Source of the DNA: JAEUKQ01 sp044227605 | GTDB lineage: Bacteria > Pseudomonadota > Alphaproteobacteria > JAEUKQ01 | Assembly (NCBI GenBank): GCA_044227605.1 | Contig: JBGAWJ010000043.1 | Coordinates: 1-12,056, forward strand | DNA length: 12,056 nt | Direction of reading: 5' to 3' | Shown: piece by piece, positions 1 through 6,584 of the stretch | Position numbering within the stretch: position 1 is the stretch's first letter | How the letters are laid out: every line of letters begins with the position of its first letter | Translations under genes and position numbers: made by a program | The notes under the pieces: model-generated | The model's input: the letters and a program-made list of their open reading frames with translations, nothing else | What the model was told of the DNA's origin: nothing | Databases searched by the model: none

Positions 1-652
1 AAAACTGATTTATGAAATGGACGATCCAGAAAATATCATGCTTGAAATAACATCTTATCAAAGCATTCCTGAAATAATACTCGCCAATCGAAATTTATGC
101 GGGCAGTCGTTATTAATAGGTTCTGGATTTGATAGTAATATAACTAATCAAAAATTAGTGTTAGATTCTCTTAATTGCCAAATTCCTATTGTGATTGATG
201 GCGGCGGGATTAGCTGTTTTGCAGAAAAACCAGCATTTTTATTAAAGAATCTTGCAGAAAACGCCGTTTTAACTCCCCATGAGGGAGAGTTTCAAAAATT
301 GTTTCCTTATTTGAGAGGTGATAAGTTATTTAAAACAAAAAAAGCCGCTCAAGAAAGCCAAGCTATTATTGTGCATAAAGGGGCGGATACTGTAATTGCT
401 GAGCCGGGTGGACGGACAATCATTCATCCCCTCTCACCACCAAATTTGGCAACGGCCGGTACAGGCGACGTGTTAGCTGGGATTATTACGGGTCTAATGG
501 CACAACAAGTACCAAATTTTGAAGCTGCTTGTATAGGTGTGTGGCTACAAACAAACTGTGCGGAAAGAACTGGTGTGGGGCTTATAGCGTCTGACCTTAT
601 CAAGGAGATACCTAGGTCATTGGGTATTTTACAATCCTTGTTAAAAAATTGA
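1..652 (+). CDS. nnrD: ADP-dependent NAD(P)H-hydrate dehydratase (C-terminal part, 5' end outside window)
   Basis: This enzyme dehydrates the damaged cofactors NADHX and NADPHX back to NADH and NADPH, using ADP in the bacterial form; it is cytosolic metabolite repair. The reading frame is open to the left edge (codons start at base 2), so the first Met at 17 is probably internal. Ribokinase-like carbohydrate-kinase motifs are visible: SLLIGSGFDSN, then NAVLTPHEGEF (about 260-295), then the signature GTGDVLAGIITGLMA at about 458-502, whose Asp is the expected catalytic base. In many bacteria this domain follows an NAD(P)HX epimerase domain in one bifunctional protein (Nnr); whether that domain is present lies outside the window. 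The stop at 650-652 is followed by 58 bases and then tRNA-Leu. Confidence 0.92.
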   Translation, partial: KLIYEMDDPENIMLEITSYQSIPEIILANRNLCGQSLLIGSGFDSNITNQKLVLDSLNCQIPIVIDGGGISCFAEKPAFLLKNLAENAVLTPHEGEFQKLFPYLRGDKLFKTKKAAQESQAIIVHKGADTVIAEPGGRTIIHPLSPPNLATAGTGDVLAGIITGLMAQQVPNFEAACIGVWLQTNCAERTGVGLIASDLIKEIPRSLGILQSLLKN

Positions 653-710
653 TTGCTATATTAACGGATATATTTAAGATGTCACCTCCGTAACATAAGG
701 TTTTCATGGA

Positions 711-795
711 GCGGGTGTGGCGGAACTGGTAGACGCGCCAGACTTAGGATCTGGTGACGCAAGTCGTAGGGGTTCGAGTCCCTTCACCCGCACCA
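711..795 (+). tRNA. tRNA-Leu (anticodon UAG)
   Basis: The acceptor stem GCGGGTG (711-717) pairs perfectly with CACCCGC (785-791), followed by discriminator A and an encoded CCA (793-795). The anticodon stem CCAGA/TCTGG encloses loop CTTAGGA, giving anticodon TAG at 745-747, which reads CUN leucine codons. The long variable arm (TGACGCAAGTCG region) is the class II hallmark of leucine tRNAs, and the T loop TTCGAGT is canonical. A tRNA-Leu just upstream of tig is a familiar alphaproteobacterial arrangement. Confidence 0.98.
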
Positions 796-864
796 CCAAA
801 TGAGAGGCTTATTTTTTATATCAGCTTATAAAAGAATTATTTTTAAGAATTTGGGTGGCTTATA

Positions 865-2187
865 ATGATTGTCAACGAAACTTTATCATCTGGCTTAAAA
901 CGGCAATTTAAGATCAAGATTCCGCGTTCTGTGATTGAAGAAAAAACAGAAAAAAAACTTTCAGAACTTAGCAACACGGTTAAAATATCAGGTTTTAGGC
1001 CAGGCAAAATACCCGCGGGAGTGGTTAAGCAACGTTTCAGTGCTAGCGTTGCTAATGAGATAGTTAGCCAGACAGTAAGTGAAAGCGCTAATAAGGTGGT
1101 TGATGAACGCACCTTAAAGTTAGCTTTCCAGCCTAAATTTGAAAATGTTTCTTTTAAGGATGGACAGGATTTAGAGTTTGAGATGAATTTGGAATTACTT
1201 CCAGAAATTAAATCCCCCGATCTTAAAAAATTGTCAGCTGAAAAATTAATTGCTGACGTTCCTGAAGAAACAATATTAAAAGAATTAGAAAGTTTAGCAG
1301 AACGTCGCCGTGAAACCTATATTGTCACGGACGGAAGCGTTGCGGAAGAGGGGGATATCTTATCTGTTGATTTTGTAGGTACCATTGGCGGCAAAGAATT
1401 TACAGGAGGTTCTGCAAAAAAGTTTTCAGTGCAGTTAGGCGCCAAACAGGTTTTGCCAGAATTTGAACAGCACTTATTAGGGGTAAAACCAGGGGAAGAA
1501 AGAACTTTCTCGGTTACTTTTCCAGAGAATTATCCTAGCCGTGAATTGATTGGCAAACAGGCCTTTTTTACAGTCACAACAAATGAACTGCGTCGCCTGA
1601 AAGAAGTGCCAGCGGTTGATGAAGCTTTCGCAAAAAAATTGGGCGTAACCAATTTAGATGACTTAAAGAAAAACGTTCGCCAACAAATTCAATCTTCTTT
1701 AGATCGTTTATCGTGGCTTAAATTAAAACGCCAAATTCTCGATGAATTAGACAAAATGAATAAATTTGAATTGCCCCCTACGATGGTTCAAATGGAATTT
1801 AATTCAATTTGGCAGGAAATTCAGGCCAGAAAGCAATCAGGCTCCATTGACCCGGAAGATGCCAAAAAAAGTGAGCCGGAATTGCAGAAAGAATATCAAG
1901 CGATTGCAGAGCGCCGGGTAAAACTTGGCTTACTTTTATCCGAAATTGGACGTTTGAATAATATCCAAATTACAAATGATGATTTAAGCAAAGCTGTTAT
2001 GAATGAAGCCATGCGGTTCCCAGGCCAAGAGAAGCAAGTAATTGAGCATTACAAAAAAAATTCCCAAGCGGTAGCACAGCTTAGAGCACCTATTTTTGAA
2101 GACAAAGTAGTTCGTTTTATTGCAGATCATATTAAATTAAATCAGCGCCAGGTATCTATGGAAGAACTTCAAAAGGAAATAGCATAG
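865..2187 (+). CDS. tig: Trigger factor, ribosome-associated chaperone and peptidyl-prolyl isomerase
   Basis: Trigger factor docks at the ribosome exit tunnel and shields nascent chains; it also has proline isomerase activity. The 440-residue product has the expected three parts: an N-terminal ribosome-binding domain with the docking signature SGFRPGKIP at residues 42-50; an FKBP-type isomerase domain at about 150-245 (GDILSVDFVGTIGGKEFTGG, then LLGVKPGEERTFSVTFPENY); and a helical C-terminal chaperone domain. Length is normal. The start is supported by GGGTGG at 853-858, six bases before ATG. No clear terminator separates it from tRNA-Leu (69-base gap) or from clpP (49 bases), so tig and clpP may share a transcript. 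Confidence 0.98.
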   Translation: MIVNETLSSGLKRQFKIKIPRSVIEEKTEKKLSELSNTVKISGFRPGKIPAGVVKQRFSASVANEIVSQTVSESANKVVDERTLKLAFQPKFENVSFKDGQDLEFEMNLELLPEIKSPDLKKLSAEKLIADVPEETILKELESLAERRRETYIVTDGSVAEEGDILSVDFVGTIGGKEFTGGSAKKFSVQLGAKQVLPEFEQHLLGVKPGEERTFSVTFPENYPSRELIGKQAFFTVTTNELRRLKEVPAVDEAFAKKLGVTNLDDLKKNVRQQIQSSLDRLSWLKLKRQILDELDKMNKFELPPTMVQMEFNSIWQEIQARKQSGSIDPEDAKKSEPELQKEYQAIAERRVKLGLLLSEIGRLNNIQITNDDLSKAVMNEAMRFPGQEKQVIEHYKKNSQAVAQLRAPIFEDKVVRFIADHIKLNQRQVSMEELQKEIA

Positions 2188-2236
2188 GGGTAATTACCTG
2201 GGTAACTATTGATTATTCGAATGAAGGCGTGTGACT

Positions 2237-2881
2237 ATGCAAGATAAAGATCCGGTTGAAACCTATATGAACTTTCTAGTACCGATGGTTGTTGAACAAA
2301 CCAGTCGTGGGGAAAGAGCGTATGATATTTATTCGAGGTTGCTAAGGGAAAGGATCATTTTCTTAGTAGGTCCTGTGAATGATACAACTTCAAGTTTAAT
2401 TTGTGCACAATTACTTTTTTTAGAATCAGAAAACCCTAACCGGGATATTTTTATCTATATTAACTCACCGGGTGGTGTTGTAACCTCAGGTTTGGCAATT
2501 TATGACACCATGCAGTATGTGCGACCGGAAATTAATACCGTTTGTATAGGGTTAGCAGCTTCCATGGGATCATTGTTGCTGACGGCAGGCGCCAAGGGCA
2601 AGCGTTTTTCTACGCCTAATGCCAAGATCATGATTCATCAACCATCAGGTGGTATACAAGGCCAAGCTTCAGACATTGAAATTCACGCGAAGGAAATTTT
2701 GTTAACCCGCAAACGTTTAAACGAATTATATGTTAAACATACGGGACAAAATTTGTCCTTTGTGGAATCTGCCATGGAACGCGATCGGTTCTTAAGTGCG
2801 AGTGAAGCGCAACATTTTGGGTTAATTGATGCCGTGTTTGATAAACGTCCCGCGACTCCTACGGCAGAAGCCAAAAAATAG
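2237..2881 (+). CDS. clpP: ATP-dependent Clp protease proteolytic subunit ClpP
   Basis: ClpP forms the tetradecameric serine-protease chamber that degrades substrates unfolded by ClpX or ClpA. The 214-residue product aligns from memory with E. coli ClpP through VPMVVEQTSRGERAYDIYSR and YINSPGGVVTSG. The catalytic triad is intact: Ser109 in AASMG, His134 in MIHQPSGG and Asp183 in ERDRF. A GTG at 2231 could add two residues, but GAAGG at 2223-2227 lies only three bases from it and nine from the ATG at 2237, so ATG is preferred. The tail after residue 200 (KRPATPTAEAKK) is short and hydrophilic. The usual next gene, clpX, is absent; phoX follows after 252 bases. Confidence 0.98.
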   Translation: MQDKDPVETYMNFLVPMVVEQTSRGERAYDIYSRLLRERIIFLVGPVNDTTSSLICAQLLFLESENPNRDIFIYINSPGGVVTSGLAIYDTMQYVRPEINTVCIGLAASMGSLLLTAGAKGKRFSTPNAKIMIHQPSGGIQGQASDIEIHAKEILLTRKRLNELYVKHTGQNLSFVESAMERDRFLSASEAQHFGLIDAVFDKRPATPTAEAKK

Positions 2882-2936
2882 CTTTTTCTTACAAAGAATT
2901 TGCTGTTTAAACGTCAGATCAAGATTTTTCGTATCT

Positions 2937-2966
2937 TTGAAAAAAATAATATTGTTATCATTTATA
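2937..2966 (+). promoter_or_regulatory. Possible sigma-70-type promoter for phoX
   Basis: TTGAAA (2937-2942) and TTTATA (2961-2966) are separated by 18 bases in the AT-rich gap between clpP and phoX. It would leave a leader of about 160 bases. The match is moderate and such boxes occur by chance in AT-rich DNA. I see no good PhoB-type box (paired CTGTCAT-like heptamers 11 bases apart) in this gap. Confidence 0.25.
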
Positions 2967-3057
2967 TGCCCTAACTACTTGATAAAATGGCTTTTATTTA
3001 ACGGCTAAAGTACTAATTATTTTTAGTTCAAGATTTTGGTTGTGTCTTTTCCATACT

Positions 3058-3086
3058 TTGGTAGTTGTGTGAGCAGGTTGGTAGTT
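3058..3086 (+). repeat. Two 9-base direct repeats in the phoX leader
   Basis: TTGGTAGTT occurs exactly at 3058-3066 and 3078-3086, 20 bases apart start to start. A shorter TTGGT lies at 3036-3040, 22 bases before the first. The spacing is near two helical turns and all lie 48-98 bases before the phoX start. This could be a regulator-binding array, but no known box is recognised. Confidence 0.4.
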
Positions 3087-3133
3087 TCTAATTTTTCTAT
3101 TTTTGCTTCACAACTGATAATAGAGGAAAAGCC

Positions 3134-5107
3134 ATGACCCCATTCGATCAACTGAACAATCAAAATCAAGACCATCCGAACGCTGAAGAAAAAATTCACA
3201 ATCCTACTCAGAATCCTACTATTTATAATGTCATTAATACGCAATTAAGTCGCCGTGGCATCTTAAAAGGCTTAGCTATAGGAGGCTTTTTGGGAACCAT
3301 TGGATCTTCAATGGCTAGTAAATTCTCTTTGGCCGGTTCTCTAACAGGTCAATCAACCCTCACTTTTACTCCAGTTAGCCATGGCCTCGGTGATACACAT
3401 CATGTTGCCGAAGGATATAATGCGGATATTCTAATCCGTTGGGGTGATGCTATGTTTAGCAATGCTGCAGATCTGGAAATTGATAGACAAACCGCAGCGA
3501 GTCAACAAAAGCAATTCGGATATAATTGTGATTTTATTGGTTATTTACCCTTACCTTTAAATTCCAATAATTCTGATCATGGGGTGTTATTTGTTAATCA
3601 CGAATATACGAATACAGAATTGATGTTTCCCAACTTAACACCTAAAAACAAAATTGAACTTGTTTCTCAAGAACAATCAGAAGCAGAGATGGAAGGCCAC
3701 GGCGCTTCAATTGTTGAAGTCAAAAAAATTAGTGGTAAATGGCAGTTTATCAAGAATTCAATATATAATCGCAGATTAACGATTACTAATACTGCTATGC
3801 GTATTGCAGGCCCTGCAGCGGGTCATGACAGGATGAAAACAGCTGCCGATCCTAAAGGGTTAGAGATAGTTGGTACATTAGCAAATTGTGCGGGAGGTGT
3901 TACCCCTTGGGGTACCGTTTTGACTGGTGAAGAAAATTTTCACGGCTATTTTGGCGGTGATATTAACAAAACCCAGGAGAAAGATGCCTATAAACGTTAT
4001 GGCTTGGGTAGTTTTACTTATAACGCTTTCTTTAAATATTCTGATCGCTTTCATGTTGAAAAAACCCCTAATGAACCCAATCGCTTTGGGTGGATTGTGG
4101 AAGTTGATCCTTATGACCCTAATTCAAAACCGGTTAAACATACTGCTCTTGGCCGCATGAAACATGAAGGGGCAAATGTAATTATTAATTATGATGGCCG
4201 TGTTATTGCTTATATGGGTGATGATGAACGGTTTGAATATATTTATAAATTTGTTTCTGCAAACAAATTTACCCCTAACGATCGCAAAGCCAATATGCGT
4301 TTGTTAGAAACAGGAACTTTGTATGTTGCCCAATTTCTTGAAAATGGTGTTTTAAAATGGCTGCCTTTGATTTATGGCCAAGGAAAATTGACCAAAGAAA
4401 ACGGCTTTAATAGTCAAGCAGATGTTGTGATCGAAGCACGCCGTGCAGCTGATCTCCTTGGGGCTACACCTATGGATCGCCCAGAAGATATTGAACCAAA
4501 TCCGGTGAATGGTAAAGTTTACGTTATGTTGACAAATAATTCAAAACGTACTGCAACAAATATTAACACCGCCAATCCTAATGTTGAAAACTTGGCAGGC
4601 CATATCATCGAAATGGCTCCCCCAGCCGTACCCGGTAAAACAACAATATTGGACCATGCAGGAACTGAATTTACGTGGGATTTTTTCTTAATAGCCGGAA
4701 AACCAGGTGATGGTAAAGCCAAATATGGTGCCCATGCAACTGAAAACGATTGGTTCTATTGCCCAGATAATATGGCATTTGACAATAAGGGTCGCATGTG
4801 GATTGCCACTGATTCAGGCAGTGACCAGCAAAAATTCGGTACGAATGACGGTTTATATGCTACTGATATTGATGGGGCAGGGAAGGCTGCACCCAAAATG
4901 TTCTTCCGGTGTCCGATTGGTGCGGAGATGTGTGGGCCATTTATGACACCGGATAACAAAACTTTATTTGTAGCTATCCAACATCCGGGGGAAGATAGTA
5001 CCTTTGACAACCCAACAACCCGTTGGCCTGATTTTAAGCCGAATATTCCACCACGACCAACGGTTATGGTTATTACAAAAAAAGATAATGGAGATATTGG
5101 TACTTAA
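3134..5107 (+). CDS. phoX: PhoX-family alkaline phosphatase (DUF839), Tat-exported
   Basis: PhoX enzymes release phosphate from phosphoesters outside the cytoplasm, using an Fe/Ca active site. The 657-residue product carries a twin-arginine signal: SRRGILK at residues 39-45 after a long polar n-region, then a hydrophobic stretch to about residue 70. Family blocks follow: VLFVNHEYTN (151-160), NCAGGVTPWGTVLTGEEN (251-268), GRMKHEGANV (340-349), MDRPEDIEPNP (447-457), PDNMAFDNKGRMWIATDSG (544-562) and GAEMCGPFMTPDNKTLFVA (596-614). By spacing from my memory of the Pseudomonas structure, Cys252, Glu345, Arg449 and Glu451 match the iron ligands and active-site Arg/Glu; this mapping is inferred. 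AGAGGA at 3122-3127 is a well-placed ribosome-binding site. It is a single-gene unit ending at a strong hairpin. DUF839 includes members of unproven substrate. Confidence 0.93.
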   Translation: MTPFDQLNNQNQDHPNAEEKIHNPTQNPTIYNVINTQLSRRGILKGLAIGGFLGTIGSSMASKFSLAGSLTGQSTLTFTPVSHGLGDTHHVAEGYNADILIRWGDAMFSNAADLEIDRQTAASQQKQFGYNCDFIGYLPLPLNSNNSDHGVLFVNHEYTNTELMFPNLTPKNKIELVSQEQSEAEMEGHGASIVEVKKISGKWQFIKNSIYNRRLTITNTAMRIAGPAAGHDRMKTAADPKGLEIVGTLANCAGGVTPWGTVLTGEENFHGYFGGDINKTQEKDAYKRYGLGSFTYNAFFKYSDRFHVEKTPNEPNRFGWIVEVDPYDPNSKPVKHTALGRMKHEGANVIINYDGRVIAYMGDDERFEYIYKFVSANKFTPNDRKANMRLLETGTLYVAQFLENGVLKWLPLIYGQGKLTKENGFNSQADVVIEARRAADLLGATPMDRPEDIEPNPVNGKVYVMLTNNSKRTATNINTANPNVENLAGHIIEMAPPAVPGKTTILDHAGTEFTWDFFLIAGKPGDGKAKYGAHATENDWFYCPDNMAFDNKGRMWIATDSGSDQQKFGTNDGLYATDIDGAGKAAPKMFFRCPIGAEMCGPFMTPDNKTLFVAIQHPGEDSTFDNPTTRWPDFKPNIPPRPTVMVITKKDNGDIGT

Positions 5108-5120
5108 GTACTTACTAAGT

Positions 5121-5167
5121 ATAGAAAAGGAGGAGTAGATTATATTTTTCCTTTTCTATTATATTTT
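5121..5167 (+). terminator. Rho-independent terminator after phoX
   Basis: ATAGAAAAGGA (5121-5131) is perfectly complementary to TCCTTTTCTAT (5149-5159): an 11-base-pair stem with a 17-base loop, followed by TATATTTTTAT. It starts 13 bases after the phoX stop. The stem is AT-rich, as expected for this genome. Just before it, GTACTTAAGTAC (5100-5111) is a perfect palindrome spanning the stop codon. Confidence 0.65.
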
Positions 5168-5512
5168 TATCTGCTTATTGCTCTTCTATTTGGTTTTATG
5201 ACTGTTGGATAATTTTTATTGGGCAAAGAATCCCTTAAGATAAAAAATCTTTTAAAAACCTTAAATATATTAGAGGATTCATTTATCTCCACAATTCCAC
5301 ATTACCGTAGATGCGTGGTGTTTCGGTCTTTATCGCTATCGCCATCATTCGCATAATTAATATTATGGAAAATAATAAGTTAGTTTATTTTTATTGAATG
5401 TTTTACTATAAAATAAAATTTATAAACAAATACTTATGACATAAGTTATATGCTAATTGTTAATTAAAACTTTAAGAAAATATTTTAATGCAATGAAAAA
5501 TAAGCACTTTAG
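5160..5512. other. AT-rich intergenic region with no confident gene
   Basis: No ORF here has both a start and a ribosome-binding site. A slightly GC-richer patch at about 5290-5355 contains a 28-codon plus-strand frame (5311-5397) and a short minus-strand frame, neither with a Shine-Dalgarno; it may be a decayed gene or part of a leader. From 5360 the DNA is very AT-rich and includes the palindrome listed separately. It lies directly upstream of the promoter for the small membrane peptide, so a regulatory role is possible. Confidence 0.5.
5432..5446. promoter_or_regulatory. 15-base perfect palindrome, candidate operator
   Basis: ACTTATG (5432-5438), a central A, and CATAAGT (5440-5446) form a perfect inverted repeat with 7-base arms. 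It sits 66 bases upstream of the -35 box of the small peptide gene, in AT-rich DNA. The form suits a dimeric DNA-binding protein. It does not match the Fur, FNR or LexA boxes that I know. Confidence 0.35.
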
Positions 5513-5541
5513 TTGACTTTATTGACTATTAAGTTTATATG
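5513..5541 (+). promoter_or_regulatory. Sigma-70-type promoter for the small membrane peptide gene
   Basis: TTGACT (5513-5518) and TATATG (5536-5541) are spaced by 17 bases, close to the ideal. The expected transcript would begin near 5548 and lead to the ATG at 5588 with a short leader. An 11-base copy of the -10 region, GTTTATATGGC, recurs downstream of the peptide gene at 5697-5707. Confidence 0.55.
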
Positions 5542-5587
5542 GCCTACGCTTAGGTCGGTAAAAAAGAATTAAACAAAGGATTTTTCC

Positions 5588-5662
5588 ATGAGAAGTATCA
5601 TCAGTATCTTGGTCGTCATTGTTTTAGTGGTTGTCGTTTTAAAGCTGCTTGGCCAAATATAA
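5588..5662 (+). CDS. Small single-pass membrane peptide (24 aa), function unknown
   Basis: This 24-codon ORF starts at ATG 5588 and stops at TAA 5660. It has AAAGGA at 5575-5580, seven bases before the start, and a well-formed promoter upstream. The peptide begins MRSIISILVV, continues with an unbroken Ile/Leu/Val run, and ends LKLLGQI: one basic residue at the N terminus, about 17 hydrophobic residues, then a lysine. That is the layout of a minimal transmembrane helix, N terminus probably cytoplasmic. I cannot name a family. It is flanked by non-coding DNA on both sides, so it looks like an independent unit. Promoter, ribosome-binding site and non-random composition together support a real gene; translation is inferred. 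Confidence 0.6.
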   Translation: MRSIISILVVIVLVVVVLKLLGQI

Positions 5663-5713
5663 AAATTATACAAACTATTTCTTTCATAACTCCCAGGTTT
5701 ATATGGCACTAAA

Positions 5714-5730
5714 TTTATTCTATGAATAAA
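5714..5730. repeat. Short perfect inverted repeat between convergent genes
   Basis: TTTATTC (5714-5720) and GAATAAA (5724-5730) are complementary with a 3-base loop. It lies between the peptide gene (ending 5662) and the 3' end of the carbonic anhydrase gene (5792). It could act as a weak terminator for either strand, but the stem is nearly all A/T and no clear T-tract follows. Confidence 0.3.
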
Positions 5731-5791
5731 GACCATAGCATTTGGTACCCCTCAGGCTTATGTATTAGCAAGTAAATCCGCCTTCTATATT

Positions 5792-6490
5792 CTACCTTGC
5801 AATAGAGCTAGTCGTGTTTTTATGAAGAATTTTTTCAGCACCTTTATCGTCAATTAACATAAAATTCTGGTTACCTTCATCGTAATAAAAAACATTAGCT
5901 GTGGATAATTCAAACCACCACCCGTGAATCCGGATTATTTTGTCATTTAAGGCTTCCTTAACTACGGAATAAGTTTTCAAATGTTCCAGCTGCTGAATCA
6001 CGTTAATTTGTGATATTTCATTGTGCTCTGCAAACTTTTGCTTAGATTTAAGCCTAAATCCGCTTCGATATTTTTGTAATGCCGGTTCAGCATGTTTTAA
6101 CCAAGATTGAAAAAATAAATGCGGTAATTGAAGATCCAACCGGCCATTTTGGATAGCCGCATTTATTGCACCACATTCAGAATGACCACAAATGATGATA
6201 TCTTTAACTTTTAACTGACAAACAGCAAATTCAATAGCTGCTCCAACCGACTCATCAACTAACTGATCTGCCTCTTGATGGCATGGGCATACTAAATTTC
6301 CTACATTGCGAATTACAAATAGATCACCCGGGTTAGTAGAAGCGAATGTGTTAGGAACCACCCTACTGTCACAGCAAGCAATAAACAATGTATCGGGTGA
6401 CTGCCCAGCGGCTAACTTAGCATATTTATCACGATATTGGATCAGAGATTTATTTCTAAAATCTACAATTCCTTCAATTAGTTTCCTCAT
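5792..6490 (-). CDS. Beta-class carbonic anhydrase
   Basis: The enzyme interconverts CO2 and bicarbonate, supplying bicarbonate for carboxylations and buffering the cytosol. The 232-residue product has the beta-class zinc site: CxDSR at residues 39-43 (Cys39 ligand, Asp41/Arg43 dyad) and GHSECGA at 102-108 (His103, Cys106 ligands). The N terminus MRKLIEGIVDFRN and the C-terminal HGWWFELSTANVFYYD fit the family. No signal peptide is seen. The ATG at 6490 is the first usual start after an upstream stop, but its ribosome-binding site is weak (AGAG, nine bases away), while a stronger AGGAG lies about 40 bases upstream. An odd point is a CPCH cluster at 68-71, next to a conserved strand, plus a second cysteine at 40. 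The host-attachment gene lies 94 bases upstream on the same strand. Confidence 0.95.
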   Translation of the reverse strand: MRKLIEGIVDFRNKSLIQYRDKYAKLAAGQSPDTLFIACCDSRVVPNTFASTNPGDLFVIRNVGNLVCPCHQEADQLVDESVGAAIEFAVCQLKVKDIIICGHSECGAINAAIQNGRLDLQLPHLFFQSWLKHAEPALQKYRSGFRLKSKQKFAEHNEISQINVIQQLEHLKTYSVVKEALNDKIIRIHGWWFELSTANVFYYDEGNQNFMLIDDKGAEKILHKNTTSSIAR

Positions 6491-6584
6491 AGATACAGAC
6501 TCTGAATTAAATAATTTTGCACAAACTGTCTCCTGTATGGAATGAAATTATCCCTTACGCTTCTATTTAAAATCCAAAAAATAC

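Noticed and set aside
2886..2937. Possible terminators after clpP (TTCTT/AAGAA and AAGAT/ATCTT hairpins)
   Set aside because: Each stem has only five AT-rich pairs and no T-tract follows, so neither is convincing.
3023..3244. Minus-strand 73-codon frame across the phoX leader
   Set aside because: It overlaps the phoX start antisense, has no family features and no convincing ribosome-binding site.
5166..5310. Minus-strand open frame of about 45 codons between phoX and the small peptide gene
   Set aside because: No ATG, no ribosome-binding site, low-complexity AT-rich codons; it also runs up to the phoX terminator.
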